A DNA stretch of 64,000 bases from CAIWHR01 sp963788185 (GTDB taxonomy: Bacteria > Pseudomonadota > Gammaproteobacteria > Burkholderiales > Casimicrobiaceae): positions 434,001-498,000 of the forward strand of contig CAWBGE010000010.1 of assembly GCA_963788185.1 (NCBI GenBank), written 5' to 3'. Each line of letters opens with the position of its first letter. Within the stretch, counting starts at the first letter, position 1. Under the pieces are notes generated by a model that saw only the letters and a program-made list of their open reading frames with translations, was not told where the DNA came from and made no database searches. Made by a program: the position numbers and the translations under genes. Below are positions 1-7,987 of this stretch, piece after piece.

Positions 1-356
1 CCGCCGCGCCTGCCTTCGCGCGCTTCCACGACCAGATGAACGCCCACTTCGAGGCCGAAGAGCAGTTGCTGTTCCCGGCGTTCGAGGCAGCCACCGGCAT
101 GAGGGCAGGCCCGACCGAGATGATGCGTTACGAGCATGAGCAGATGCGCGGCCTGCTGTCGCAGCTTGCAGCAGCCTGTGCAGCGCATGCCGGCGAAGAC
201 TACGCCGGCGTGGCCGAGACGCTGTTGATGCTGATGCAGCAGCACAACATGAAGGAAGAGAACATCCTCTATCCGATGTGCGACCAGGCACTCGGCGCCG
301 AGGCGGAAGATCTCGGCGCGAGGGTGAGCGCGACGCTGGAACAAGGGGATGCCTGA
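1..356 (+). CDS. hemerythrin-like domain protein (5' end outside window)
   Basis: The reading frame is open from base 3 with no start inside the window before an internal Met at 36, so the gene begins upstream. It shows a four-helix hemerythrin fold signature: HFEAEEQLLFPAFE near the left edge, then RYEHEQMRGLL, then HNMKEENILYPM. These His and Glu residues are the expected ligands of a di-iron site that binds O2 or NO. Its stop overlaps the start of the DUF2249 gene by 8 nt. In proteobacteria such pairs usually sit in FNR/Dnr-controlled clusters for nitrosative stress or denitrification; that role is inferred from family and context. Confidence 0.85.
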   Translation, partial: AAPAFARFHDQMNAHFEAEEQLLFPAFEAATGMRAGPTEMMRYEHEQMRGLLSQLAAACAAHAGEDYAGVAETLLMLMQQHNMKEENILYPMCDQALGAEAEDLGARVSATLEQGDA

Positions 357-570
357 ACCACGCCTGATCGACGGCCGCGACATGCTGCCGCCGGAGCCGC
401 TGGAGCGCGTGCTGGCCGAACTGGCCGACCTCGCGCCGGGCGATGAATTGGTGGTGCTGCTGCGCTGCGAGCCCTTGCCGCTGTACTCGATTCTCGATCG
501 GAGCGGGTTTCGCTATCGCTCGACGCTGCGACCGGACGGCACGAATGAAGTCCGGATCGAGCAGGCTTGA
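349..570 (+). CDS. DUF2249 domain protein
   Basis: A 73-residue cytosolic protein that matches the small DUF2249 family: an N-terminal LIDGRDMLPPEPLERVL segment, an acidic linker, then a core around LVVLLRCEPLPLYSIL and a C-terminal GFRYRSTL strand. The fold is related to TusA/SirA-like proteins, but the catalytic Cys-Pro motif of TusA is not clearly present. It overlaps the hemerythrin gene by 8 nt and precedes a membrane oxidase-like gene by 13 nt, so the three are very likely one operon. Biochemical function is unknown; association with NO-responsive operons is known for the family. Confidence 0.85.
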   Translation: MPEPRLIDGRDMLPPEPLERVLAELADLAPGDELVVLLRCEPLPLYSILDRSGFRYRSTLRPDGTNEVRIEQA

Positions 571-583
571 CCGCGCAACTTCG

Positions 584-1921
584 ATGCAGCCTACGCTGTC
601 GTTCGAGCAGGCGCCGCCGATTTCCGTCCCGTATCGGTTCTTTCTCACGGCACCGCTGTTCGGGGCCGTCGCCGGCGTGATCCTGGCGCTGCTCGGGCCG
701 GACGCGCTCCAGTCGCGCTGGTCGCGGGGCGCACTGGCGGTGACCCATTTGATCGTCGTGGACTTCATGTTGCAGGCGATGTGCGGATCGCTGCTGCAAT
801 TCGTCGCGGTGGTGGCCGGCGCCAACATCTGGCGGCCGCGCCTGGTGGCGGCCGTCGTGCATCCGCTGATCACCGCGGGGGCGATATTCCTCGCCACGGC
901 ATTCCTGTTCGATCAACACGTGCTGTTCCTGCTTGCGGCGATCACGTTCGTGGCGGCGCTGGGGCCGTTCCTCACGGTGATCGCCATTGCGCTGCTGCGC
1001 ACGCCGGCACGCGGCATGAGCATTCATGTCCTGCGCCTCGCCGTGTTTGGTTTGCTGGTGACCGTGGTGCTCGGCGCGACGCTCGCGGTCACTCTGGGCC
1101 GGGCGGAGAATCTGCACCCGGACTTGTCGCTGCTGGCGCTGGTCCATGTTCATGTCGCCTGGGGGTTGGGCGGCTGGGCGCTGATGCTGGTCATCGGCGT
1201 CTCCTATCTGGTCGTCCCGATGTTTCAGCTTACGCCGGGCTATCCGGCGTGGCTGGCGCGCCTGCTTCCCGCCGGACTGTTCGTGGTGCTGTGTCTGTGG
1301 ACGCTTCAGCTCGTTCCCGGCCTGGGTGCAGAGCCGGCTTGGCACTCCGGCGCGGCACTGGCGGGTGTGATGCTCGCCGGGTCGTACGCCGTCGCCACGC
1401 TGTGGTTGCAGTCGCGCCGTCGGCGGCGCCACACCGATGCCACGTTCGTGTTCTGGCGCGGTGCTATGCTGTCGCTGCTGGTTTTCTGCGTGTCGTGGAT
1501 TGCATTCGACGCCTTGCCGCAGTTCGGCGGCGACCCGCGCGCGCCGCTCTGGCTCGGCGTTCTGGCGCTGCCCGGGGTTTTCCTCTCCGTGATCACCGGC
1601 ATGCTCTACAAGATCATGCCCTTTCTCAACTGGCTGCACTTGCAGCAACAGGGCGGCACAACCATCTCGGTGCCCAACATGAAGCAGATGATTCCGGAAG
1701 CTTCGATGCGCGGCCAGATGCTGCTCCACTTCACCGCCCTCGGGCTGCTGCTTGCCGCCGTGCTGTGGCCTGCGCTGGTGCTGCCGGCCGGCCTGGTGTT
1801 CACGGCGTCCTGCCTCTGGCTGGAATCGAACCTGGCAGGCGCAGCGCGGCTGTATGTCCGCTTCCGCGACCAGGCTCGCGCATCCGCCGGCCCGAAGGGC
1901 CGATCCGATGATCGCAGTTGA
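584..1921 (+). CDS. heme-copper oxidase subunit I-like multi-pass membrane protein
   Basis: A 445-residue inner-membrane protein with about twelve hydrophobic helices by eye. The start at 584 is chosen because the upstream part of the frame overlaps the DUF2249 gene and is not protein-like. Histidines at helix edges (AVTHLIVVDFMLQ, LALVHVHVAWGLGG, MLLHFTALG) and the general layout recall heme-copper oxidase subunit I or NnrS-like proteins found beside hemerythrin and DUF2249 genes. A complete CuB ligand set is not obvious, so this may be a heme- or copper-binding relative without oxidase activity. The Arg-rich C-terminal tail is cytosolic by the positive-inside rule. Confidence 0.7.
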   Translation: MQPTLSFEQAPPISVPYRFFLTAPLFGAVAGVILALLGPDALQSRWSRGALAVTHLIVVDFMLQAMCGSLLQFVAVVAGANIWRPRLVAAVVHPLITAGAIFLATAFLFDQHVLFLLAAITFVAALGPFLTVIAIALLRTPARGMSIHVLRLAVFGLLVTVVLGATLAVTLGRAENLHPDLSLLALVHVHVAWGLGGWALMLVIGVSYLVVPMFQLTPGYPAWLARLLPAGLFVVLCLWTLQLVPGLGAEPAWHSGAALAGVMLAGSYAVATLWLQSRRRRRHTDATFVFWRGAMLSLLVFCVSWIAFDALPQFGGDPRAPLWLGVLALPGVFLSVITGMLYKIMPFLNWLHLQQQGGTTISVPNMKQMIPEASMRGQMLLHFTALGLLLAAVLWPALVLPAGLVFTASCLWLESNLAGAARLYVRFRDQARASAGPKGRSDDRS

Positions 1922-1927
1922 TAGGGC

Positions 1928-2086
1928 ATGAATGCGATCGAACCGTTCGACCCGAGCCGGTTGCTCGGCGCCCAGGTGGCGAAGACATTGTGGATTCCGG
2001 TGACGAGCGGGCGAGGCGCCGCACTGCACGTCGGCCGCCGCGGGTGTGTGCGATGCCGCACGGACCGCAGCTGCGCACGCTGCTAG
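1928..2086 (+). CDS. possible small Cys-rich ORF
   Basis: A 52-codon frame starting MNAIEPFDPSRLLG six bases after the preceding stop and ending with a cysteine-rich tail (C-V-R-C ... C-A-R-C). The first half reads like a protein and it could be translated with the upstream operon, but the ribosome-binding sequence is poor and I recognise no family. It may be a decayed remnant. The stretch 2087-2184 after it holds nothing I can identify. Confidence 0.2.
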   Translation: MNAIEPFDPSRLLGAQVAKTLWIPVTSGRGAALHVGRRGCVRCRTDRSCARC

Positions 2087-2184
2087 GGTGCAGGTGTGGA
2101 GTTCGCCACTCGCGGTGTTCGGATGGTTCTGGAAATGTCGCCGGCGAAGTCTCTATTGCTGCCGATGCTGCCATGCGAGGCCCT

Positions 2185-2367
2185 ATGAAGTCGATTCTCG
2201 ACGCCGCGTTTCATTACACACCGAGCTTCAGTACGGACCTGCGAAAGACGTTCGCGCGAGTGCGCAGCGATCGTCAGAAGAATGCCGAAAGAACGGCGCC
2301 CGACGCCGGCGTCACGCCGGTCGAAGTCATGACGATCATCGGAACGACATCGACGGTGCGGTACTGA
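2185..2367 (+). CDS. small conserved hypothetical protein
   Basis: A 60-residue protein beginning MKSILDAAFHYTPSFSTDLR and continuing with a basic, helical KTFARVRSDRQ segment. Short proteins with a Y-T-P-S ... D-(L/V)-(R/K)-K-T-F core are common in betaproteobacteria and have no assigned role. The Met at 2185 is preceded by a GCGAGG sequence at suitable spacing; upstream codons in the same frame do not look protein-like. No signal peptide or membrane segment is visible. Function unknown. Confidence 0.6.
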   Translation: MKSILDAAFHYTPSFSTDLRKTFARVRSDRQKNAERTAPDAGVTPVEVMTIIGTTSTVRY

Positions 2368-2438
2368 AGCGCATGTTGCGCCGCGGCGTCCCGGCGATGC
2401 GTGACATCTGCCCTGGCCAATGAACCGAAAGACCGAAG

Positions 2439-3416
2439 ATGCGTAAATTGATTCTTGTGCTGTCGATCCTGCTTTGCACAATCACGTCGGGCGTTGCCCA
2501 GGTGAGCATCGGCATCGGGGTTCCCGGCGTCAGCATCGGGATCAACATGCCTGTGTATCCGCGGCTCGTCCCGGTGCCCGGTTACCCGGTCTACTATGCG
2601 CCGCAGCTGAATTCGAATTATTTCTTCTACGACGGCATGTATTGGGTCTACCAGCAGGATAACTGGTACGCGAGCTCCTGGTACAACGGGCCGTGGGGGT
2701 TGGTTGGCCCGGAGGCGGTGCCATTGTTCGTCCTGCGGATCCCCGTGCGTTACTACCGGCAACCGCCGCTGTATTTTCGCGGCTGGCGTGTGGATGCGCC
2801 ACCGCGCTGGGGTGAGCACTGGGGCCACACGTGGGAGCAGCGTCGTTACGGATGGGACCACTGGAATCGCAGCTCGGTATACCGGCCGGCGCCGCTGCCG
2901 GCATACCAGCGGCAATATTCAGGGAGTCGATATCCGCACGGGGAACAGCAGCAAGTGCTGCAATCCCGGAACTATCGTTACCAGCCGCAGGACGCCGTCG
3001 TGCGGCAGCACTACCAGGCGCAGCGAATGCAAGGGGCGCTCGCTCCTGCCCCGCTGGGCAGGCAGGCGGCACCTCAGCAAGGGCGCTCGCCCCAGCAGGA
3101 CCAATGGGGCGCCACGCGGCCATCGTCCGCCCAGCGAGGCGTACAACCGGTTCCACGCTCACAGCTGGACGCGGGAGGTGGAGAGGCTCGGAAGCCGCCG
3201 ACTGCCCATGCGCCGCCCCGGAGTGCAGGTACAACCACGCCGCATCAAACGCAGCGGCCGGAGTACGGTACGTCGCAACGCGAGCAACAGGCGCTACGGC
3301 CGCAAGGGCAGGACAAGAAGCCGCAAGGCAAAGCGCCAAAGCAGGGCCAGGAGAAGAACCAGGACCAGGGCCAGGAGAAAGGCAACAGACAAGGCGGGGA
3401 GCGCACCAAGCCGTAG
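2439..3416 (+). CDS. secreted Tyr/Trp-rich protein with Gln/Pro-rich tail
   Basis: A 325-residue protein with a clear signal peptide (MRKLILVLSILLCTITSGVAQ, cleavage about residue 20). Residues 20-115 form a conserved aromatic domain with G-V-P-G-V-S-I-G-I repeats, VYYAPQ, YFFYDGMYWVYQ and WYNGPWGLV, typical of a proteobacterial periplasmic or envelope family that carries YXWGXW-like motifs. The remaining 200 residues are low-complexity, rich in Gln, Pro, Arg, Gly and Lys, and end in a strongly basic tail. It is predicted to be exported; its function is unknown. It stands alone on the plus strand. Confidence 0.75.
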   Translation: MRKLILVLSILLCTITSGVAQVSIGIGVPGVSIGINMPVYPRLVPVPGYPVYYAPQLNSNYFFYDGMYWVYQQDNWYASSWYNGPWGLVGPEAVPLFVLRIPVRYYRQPPLYFRGWRVDAPPRWGEHWGHTWEQRRYGWDHWNRSSVYRPAPLPAYQRQYSGSRYPHGEQQQVLQSRNYRYQPQDAVVRQHYQAQRMQGALAPAPLGRQAAPQQGRSPQQDQWGATRPSSAQRGVQPVPRSQLDAGGGEARKPPTAHAPPRSAGTTTPHQTQRPEYGTSQREQQALRPQGQDKKPQGKAPKQGQEKNQDQGQEKGNRQGGERTKP

Positions 3417-3463
3417 CTTGCTGCGGTGCACTCCGGACCGATGCGACCGATGATTCCGGAGGA

Positions 3464-3679
3464 TCACTGCCGGCGAGGATCGTCATCCTCCTCCTCAAAG
3501 ATGCGTATGACGCGCGTGCGTTTGCCACCGGCGTAGTGTTCCATCTGAACGAGTACGGGAAAGCGCTGTGCCAAGGCAATGCGCGCGGCGTCCTTCGACT
3601 CGAAGTACAGAATGGCGTGATCGTCGCCACGGACGTCGCTCCAGAGCCCGTCTCCGTCTTCCACTTCGATCTTGAACAT
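3464..3679 (-). CDS. small hypothetical protein
   Basis: A 71-residue soluble protein starting MFKIEVEDGDGLWSDVRGDD, with a beta-rich middle (AILYFESKDAARIALAQRF) and a very acidic end (FEEEDDDPRRQ). The pattern resembles small betaproteobacterial proteins of unknown function often found near stress genes. A GAGGAGCGG sequence lies just upstream of the ATG. It converges with the secreted Tyr/Trp-rich gene. No cofactor motif is visible. Confidence 0.65.
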   Translation of the reverse strand: MFKIEVEDGDGLWSDVRGDDHAILYFESKDAARIALAQRFPVLVQMEHYAGGKRTRVIRIFEEEDDDPRRQ

Positions 3680-3811
3680 GTTCCGCTGCTCCTCGCTTCG
3701 TGAGCCGGGGCAACAGGCGCGGCGCAGAGTGGCTCAATTCGCCCACGTGCTTGCTCATTTGGAGAAACTCGCACGGGGTTGCCGGACGTCAAATCTGCCT
3801 GGGCGAGTGCG

Positions 3812-4027
3812 TCACTTGCCGACCTGATTGCCGATGACGCCACCCACGACCGCACCGCCGACCGTTCCGACCGCGTTGCCACCGGTCAGGACCGCGCCCG
3901 CCACGCCTCCGACGCCGGCGCCGATCGCCGTATTCTTGTCGCGATCCGACATCCCTGCGCATGCGCTCAGATTGAGTAGCGCCGTCACAGCAATCACACT
4001 GACCGCAAATCGTTGCGTCGAATTCAT
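3812..4027 (-). CDS. glycine-zipper lipoprotein (OsmB-like)
   Basis: A 71-residue lipoprotein. The N-terminus is a hydrophobic signal ending in the lipobox L-S-A-C (Cys at about residue 23), followed by KNTAIGAGVGGVAGAVL and GGAVVGGVIGNQVGK, two glycine-zipper helices of the 2TM type. OsmB and SlyB relatives sit in the outer membrane and respond to osmotic or envelope stress. The Met at 4027 gives a normal-length signal peptide and has a GGAGTTCCC ribosome site before it. It is divergent from csbD across a 427-nt gap, consistent with a stress-gene neighbourhood. Confidence 0.85.
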   Translation of the reverse strand: MNSTQRFAVSVIAVTALLNLSACAGMSDRDKNTAIGAGVGGVAGAVLTGGNAVGTVGGAVVGGVIGNQVGK

Positions 4028-4454
4028 GGGAACTCCTCAATGGGTGTGGGTTCAATCCGAAATCCGCCCCCGATCGATACCGGGATCACGTTCTGCAAAG
4101 GGCGTCATCGGACGCGATCATTGTTCGCCTCGGCCGAGATCAGGTCTGTACGCTGGCGAACGGAGTTGCAGCGGTTTCATCGTCGTTTGGATCTGGCGAG
4201 TCGATCACAAGTCATCTCGGCCGACCGCTGCGCCGACGGCAGGCCACGCAGCTATCGCGAAGCGTCTCCGGACAGCATCAAGGTGTTGCGCGGTCCGGGG
4301 ATCACGACTCGAACCCGCAGCGCCCTTTCGCCGCTCACGCGACGTGCGCCAGCGCACAGACAATGCGGGCAAGGGCGTTCAGATTGTCACTGTAGTTCGC
4401 AGGATCAGTGCGGCGTGCCGGCCGTTTCCCGGCACACGTTGTCAGGAGCATGTC
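4028..4454. other. non-coding divergent region between lipoprotein and csbD
   Basis: No credible ORF or RNA gene is visible in these 427 bases. They must hold the promoters of the two flanking stress-type genes, which point away from each other. I find no convincing -35/-10 pair. The clearest structure is a hairpin at 4415-4435 (see separate entry). Confidence 0.5.
4415..4435 (+). promoter_or_regulatory. stem-loop just upstream of csbD ribosome site
   Basis: GTGCCGG (4415-4421) pairs perfectly with CCGGCAC (4429-4435) around a 7-base loop. There is no T-run, so it is not an intrinsic terminator. It ends shortly before the CAGGAG ribosome site of csbD and would be in the 5' leader, where it could affect mRNA stability or translation. 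The role is inferred. Confidence 0.35.
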
Positions 4455-4646
4455 ATGGGCATCAACAAAGACCAGGTCAAAGGCCGCATCAAGGAAGCGC
4501 AGGGAAAGATCAAGGAAGTCGCCGGGAGTATCGTGGGCAACGAATCCCTTGAAGCGAAGGGCACGATTCAAAAGCTTGCTGGCGAGGCCCAGGCGAAGTT
4601 TGGTGACGTCAAGCAGGACATGAAGGACGCCCAGAAGGGCGGTTGA
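4455..4646 (+). CDS. CsbD family stress protein
   Basis: A 63-residue, very hydrophilic helical protein starting MGINKDQVKGRIKEAQGKIK and continuing with the typical CsbD repeats (G-K-I-K-E-V-A-G, A-K-G-T-I-Q-K-L-A-G, K-F-G-D-V-K). Length and composition match the family, which is induced by general stress in many bacteria; the molecular role is not established. The start has a CAGGAG ribosome site. It lies across a divergent region from an OsmB-like lipoprotein. Confidence 0.9.
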   Translation: MGINKDQVKGRIKEAQGKIKEVAGSIVGNESLEAKGTIQKLAGEAQAKFGDVKQDMKDAQKGG

Positions 4647-4713
4647 CTTTCGGCGCCGGTGTTCTGCGCTCGGCATGCCATCCAACCGGCACACGTTGCT
4701 CGCCACTCGGTGT

Positions 4714-4739
4714 CCATGCGCCCAGAATCGGGCGCATGG
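4714..4739. terminator. 10-bp hairpin between convergent genes
   Basis: CCATGCGCCC (4714-4723) pairs perfectly with GGGCGCATGG (4730-4739) around a 6-base loop. It lies between the ends of csbD (plus) and a lipoprotein gene (minus), where a shared transcription end is expected. No T-run follows on either strand, so termination would be weak or Rho-assisted. Confidence 0.4.
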
Positions 4740-4858
4740 CTATGCCTATCCGCGGACCCGATCGTAGCCCCGTTATCGCGCTGCGCGATCTCGCGTCGTC
4801 GTGTGGATGGATCGTGTCCCCGGGCGTGGTGTATGAGTGGTGATTCTCGGACGGCTGG

Positions 4859-5317
4859 TCAGTTCGCCTTGAATCGGGCGCGCATGACCTTCGTGTCGTA
4901 GTCCGCCTCGGTCTGCAGCGTGATTTCGACTCCGCCCGCGGCGTAGACGCGCCCGCCGCTGCGCCGGCACATGTCGCGCTCGTATTGGCACGGTCCCATT
5001 TCCGGGTGCTTCCCGCACAGCGTGTCGACTTTCGGCGAGAACACGATGGTCGTCTGCTGGCGCACGCCGCCGGCTTCGGAGACGCAGACGTAGATTGACC
5101 CGGCGGGCACGACGACGGACGGTGATGGGGACGGCGCAGGCGCGGCGGGGGCGACGCTCGCGACGGCGGACGGAACGGTCGCGGGAAGCGGGCGCCGCAG
5201 GACGGCCGCACCTTCGGATTCGCCCGCGGGCGTGATCGGAACGGGTTCTCGGGGCACGGTGCAGGCCGACAGCGCCAACACCAGCACCAGAAGCGTGGAC
5301 CTTCGATTCGGGCACAA
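4859..5317 (-). CDS. putative lipoprotein with proline/alanine linker
   Basis: A 152-residue protein whose signal sequence ends in the lipobox L-S-A-C (Cys about residue 19). A linker rich in Pro, Ala, Ser and Val spans residues 20-75. The C-terminal domain (residues 75-152) holds several cysteines (Y-V-C-V, D-T-L-C-G, G-P-C-Q-Y, D-M-C-R-R) that could form disulfides in the periplasm, then beta strands (VEITLQTEADYDTKVMRARF). The family is not recognised. The ATG is preceded by GAGGAGGTCG, a strong ribosome site. The gene converges with csbD. Confidence 0.7.
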   Translation of the reverse strand: MCPNRRSTLLVLVLALSACTVPREPVPITPAGESEGAAVLRRPLPATVPSAVASVAPAAPAPSPSPSVVVPAGSIYVCVSEAGGVRQQTTIVFSPKVDTLCGKHPEMGPCQYERDMCRRSGGRVYAAGGVEITLQTEADYDTKVMRARFKAN

Positions 5318-5443
5318 GGCGACCTCCTCAATCGTCCGCTACTCTAGCAGCCTGCCGGCCGACAGGTGCGCGCGACGTTTCCGGGGCACAGGGTCGGCAT
5401 CGCGTTAAGATCCTCACACTGCACATTCAAGGAGGCGAACAAA

Positions 5444-6826
5444 ATGTCAGCCAGGAGTCTGGTTGCGCACGGTCTGTCCAAAGTGCGAGCGCTGGTCAGC
5501 AGCAGCACCGGCGACCAGAAGCCTCCGTCCAAGCACGACCTCGAACACCTTCGCCGGCAATTGCGGGAGTGCGCCGAGAGTCGAGGCGGCGAGGTTTCTA
5601 CCCGGCAGCGCGCGGCGCGCCTGGCGCAGACCTATCTGCGCCTCGGCGATGTCGGACGGCTCGCGTTTCTGCGCATGATCGCGCTCGAATTCGGCCCGGA
5701 CCCGGTCCGCGTGGCACGGGCCCACGACGCCTATCAAGCTGCGGTCGGCACCGACCAGCAGTGGGACTGCGAGGCCCGGTTGCGAGCGGCAATGCGCTCG
5801 CAGCGGCTGCGCATCCTCACCCAGTTCAATGCCATCCCGCAGGGTGTGAAGTTCCTGGTCGATCTGCGGGCCGATCTCCTGCGCTATCTCGTCGACGACC
5901 CGTCGCTGAGGCCACTGGACCGCGAGCTCGAATCCCGGCTTTCGGCCTGGTTCGATGTCGGGTTCCTGGAGCTGCACCGAATCACCTGGCAGTCGCCGGC
6001 CGCGCTGCTGGAAAAGCTGGTCGAATACGAGGCGGTGCACGAGATTCGCTCGTGGGAAGACATGAAGAACCGACTCGACTCGGACCGCCGTTGCTACGCT
6101 TTCTTTCATCCGCGCATGCCGCGCGAACCATTGATATTCGTCGAGGTCGCGCTGGTTGAAAGCCTTGAAGGCGACGTGCAGAAGTTGCTCGACATCCATG
6201 CGCCGCTGGCTGACGCCAGCCGCGCCAAGGCGGCGATCTTCTACTCGATCAGCGCCACCCAGGAGGGTCTGCGGGGCGTCTCGTTCGGCAATTTTCTGCT
6301 CAAGCGCGTCGTTGACGACCTGCAACGCGACTTCCCGAGGTTGAAGACCTTCTCCACGCTTTCGCCCGTTCCGGGTCTGGTGAGTTGGGCGCATCGCAAT
6401 CGGGCGGAGTCGTCCGCAATGCTGGCCGGAGGTGACCGGAAGCGGCTGGTCGCCGCCGGCATCGACGGGCCGGAGTCGCCCCGCGTGGGTGAGTTGCTGG
6501 AGGGCAAGGCCGAATGGGCACAGGACAAGTCGCTCGTGCGCGCGCTGCGCGAGCCGCTGCTGGGGCTTGCGGCGCACTACCTTCTCGATGCCAAACGTGA
6601 CGGCAGGCCGGTCGATCCGGTCGCCCGCTTTCATATCGGCAACGGTGCGCGCGTCGAGCGTCTGAACTGGCTGGCCGACACGTCGGAGAAGGGCATGTCG
6701 CAGTCCTGGGGCATCATGGTCAACTATCTCTACGATCCCCAACGCATCGAGTCCAATGTCGAGGCATTTGCAGAGGAGGGTCGCATCGACGCAGCGCCCT
6801 CGGTGCGGCGACAGGCGAAGCGCTGA
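5444..6826 (+). CDS. malonyl-CoA decarboxylase
   Basis: A 460-residue protein that converts malonyl-CoA to acetyl-CoA and CO2. Family marks are an all-helical N-terminal half (FNAIPQGVKFLVDLRADLL, about residues 128-146) and an acetyltransferase-like C-terminal half with FFHPRMPREPLIFVEVAL, FYSISATQEGLRGVSFGNF (holding the family Ser/Thr active-site region) and FHIGNGARVERLNWLAD (with the conserved His). Start 5444 follows AAGGAGG with 6-nt spacing. It is followed 150 nt later by a peptide ABC importer; a functional link is not evident, though malonate catabolism genes sometimes pair this enzyme with TRAP carriers such as the one at 15-18 kb. Confidence 0.92.
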   Translation: MSARSLVAHGLSKVRALVSSSTGDQKPPSKHDLEHLRRQLRECAESRGGEVSTRQRAARLAQTYLRLGDVGRLAFLRMIALEFGPDPVRVARAHDAYQAAVGTDQQWDCEARLRAAMRSQRLRILTQFNAIPQGVKFLVDLRADLLRYLVDDPSLRPLDRELESRLSAWFDVGFLELHRITWQSPAALLEKLVEYEAVHEIRSWEDMKNRLDSDRRCYAFFHPRMPREPLIFVEVALVESLEGDVQKLLDIHAPLADASRAKAAIFYSISATQEGLRGVSFGNFLLKRVVDDLQRDFPRLKTFSTLSPVPGLVSWAHRNRAESSAMLAGGDRKRLVAAGIDGPESPRVGELLEGKAEWAQDKSLVRALREPLLGLAAHYLLDAKRDGRPVDPVARFHIGNGARVERLNWLADTSEKGMSQSWGIMVNYLYDPQRIESNVEAFAEEGRIDAAPSVRRQAKR

Positions 6827-6976
6827 GCACGACCCCCTATCTGAAGGCGAGCCGTCGCCGGAGAAGCCGTCCTCCGCGTGCGATAAGCGCTTGCCAAGAT
6901 TTGTGGTTCAATACGCGAGGCTGCCGGCCGGTTGGCGACAGGTTCCGGCAGCCGACCCGAAACCGCCCGTACGCGA

Positions 6977-7987
6977 ATGCTGCGCTATCTCCTTACCCGC
7001 GTCAGTCTCGTCATCCCCACGTTCATCGGGATGACGCTGCTGGCGTTCTTCCTGATCCGGCTCGTGCCCGGCGATCCCATCGAGACGATGGCCGGCGAGC
7101 GCGGCATCGACGCCGCGCGCCACGCGGCGCTGCTCAAGGAATACGGCCTCGATCGGCCGGTGCTGGTGCAATACGGCATCTACATCGGCCGCGTGCTGCA
7201 CGGCGATCTCGGCAAGTCGATGATCACGCAGGAACCGGTGCTGCGCGAGTTCGCCGCGCTGTTTCCCGCCACCATCGAACTCGCGCTGTGCGCGATCGTG
7301 TTCGCGCTGGTGCTTGGGATCCCCGCCGGGATCATCGCGGCGGTGCGTCGCAATTCCATCTTCGACCACGGCGTGATGGGCGTGTCGCTCACCGGCTACT
7401 CGATGCCGATCTTCTGGTGGGGCCTGCTGCTGATCCTGCTGTTTTCGGTGCAACTCGGCTGGACTCCGGTCTCCGGGCGCATGGCGGTCAGGTATTTCAT
7501 AGAGCCGGTGACGGGTTTCCTGACCATCGACACGCTGCTGTCCGGCGAGAAGGGCGCTTTCAAGTCGGCGGTCTCGCACCTGATCCTGCCGATGATCGTG
7601 CTTGGCACGCAGCCGCTGGCGATCATTGCCCGGATGACGCGGTCGGCGATGCTCGAGGTGCTGGGCGAGGACTACATCCGCACGGCGCGGGCCAAGGGCC
7701 TGTCGAAATTCCGCATCGTCGCGCTGCATGCGCTGCGCAACGCGCTGATCCCGGTGATCACGGTGATCGGCTTGCAGGTGGGCGTGCTGTTCACCGGCGC
7801 AATCCTCACCGAGACCATCTTCTCCTGGCCGGGCGTGGGCAAGTGGCTGATCGAGGCGATCAACCGGCGCGACTACCCGGTGTTGCAGGGCGGCGTGCTG
7901 CTGCTCGGGCTGGTGGTGATGACGGTCAATCTGCTCGTCGACCTCACCTACGGCGTCATCAACCCCCGCATCCGGCGCGCGACATGA
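6977..7987 (+). CDS. peptide ABC transporter permease, DppB/OppB type
   Basis: A 336-residue inner-membrane permease, close to the usual DppB length. The first helix (RVSLVIPTFIGMTLLAFFLI) is followed by the family loop RLVPGDPIETMAGERG, a periplasmic segment, and then five more helices. The EAA loop contacting the ATPases is visible as EDYIRTARAKGLSKFRI. It starts the ABC operon; its stop overlaps the next start in an ATGA. Substrate is likely di- or oligopeptides, though glutathione or nickel members share this architecture. Confidence 0.93.
   Translation: MLRYLLTRVSLVIPTFIGMTLLAFFLIRLVPGDPIETMAGERGIDAARHAALLKEYGLDRPVLVQYGIYIGRVLHGDLGKSMITQEPVLREFAALFPATIELALCAIVFALVLGIPAGIIAAVRRNSIFDHGVMGVSLTGYSMPIFWWGLLLILLFSVQLGWTPVSGRMAVRYFIEPVTGFLTIDTLLSGEKGAFKSAVSHLILPMIVLGTQPLAIIARMTRSAMLEVLGEDYIRTARAKGLSKFRIVALHALRNALIPVITVIGLQVGVLFTGAILTETIFSWPGVGKWLIEAINRRDYPVLQGGVLLLGLVVMTVNLLVDLTYGVINPRIRRAT

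Noticed and set aside
269..2029. A 586-codon open frame on the minus strand
   Set aside because: It is antisense to the DUF2249 and oxidase-like genes, with low-complexity composition and no recognisable domain.
4301..4330. A tRNA-like T-loop on the minus strand (GGGTTCGAGTC)
   Set aside because: The flanking bases do not form a T-stem, and no acceptor, D or anticodon arms can be drawn.
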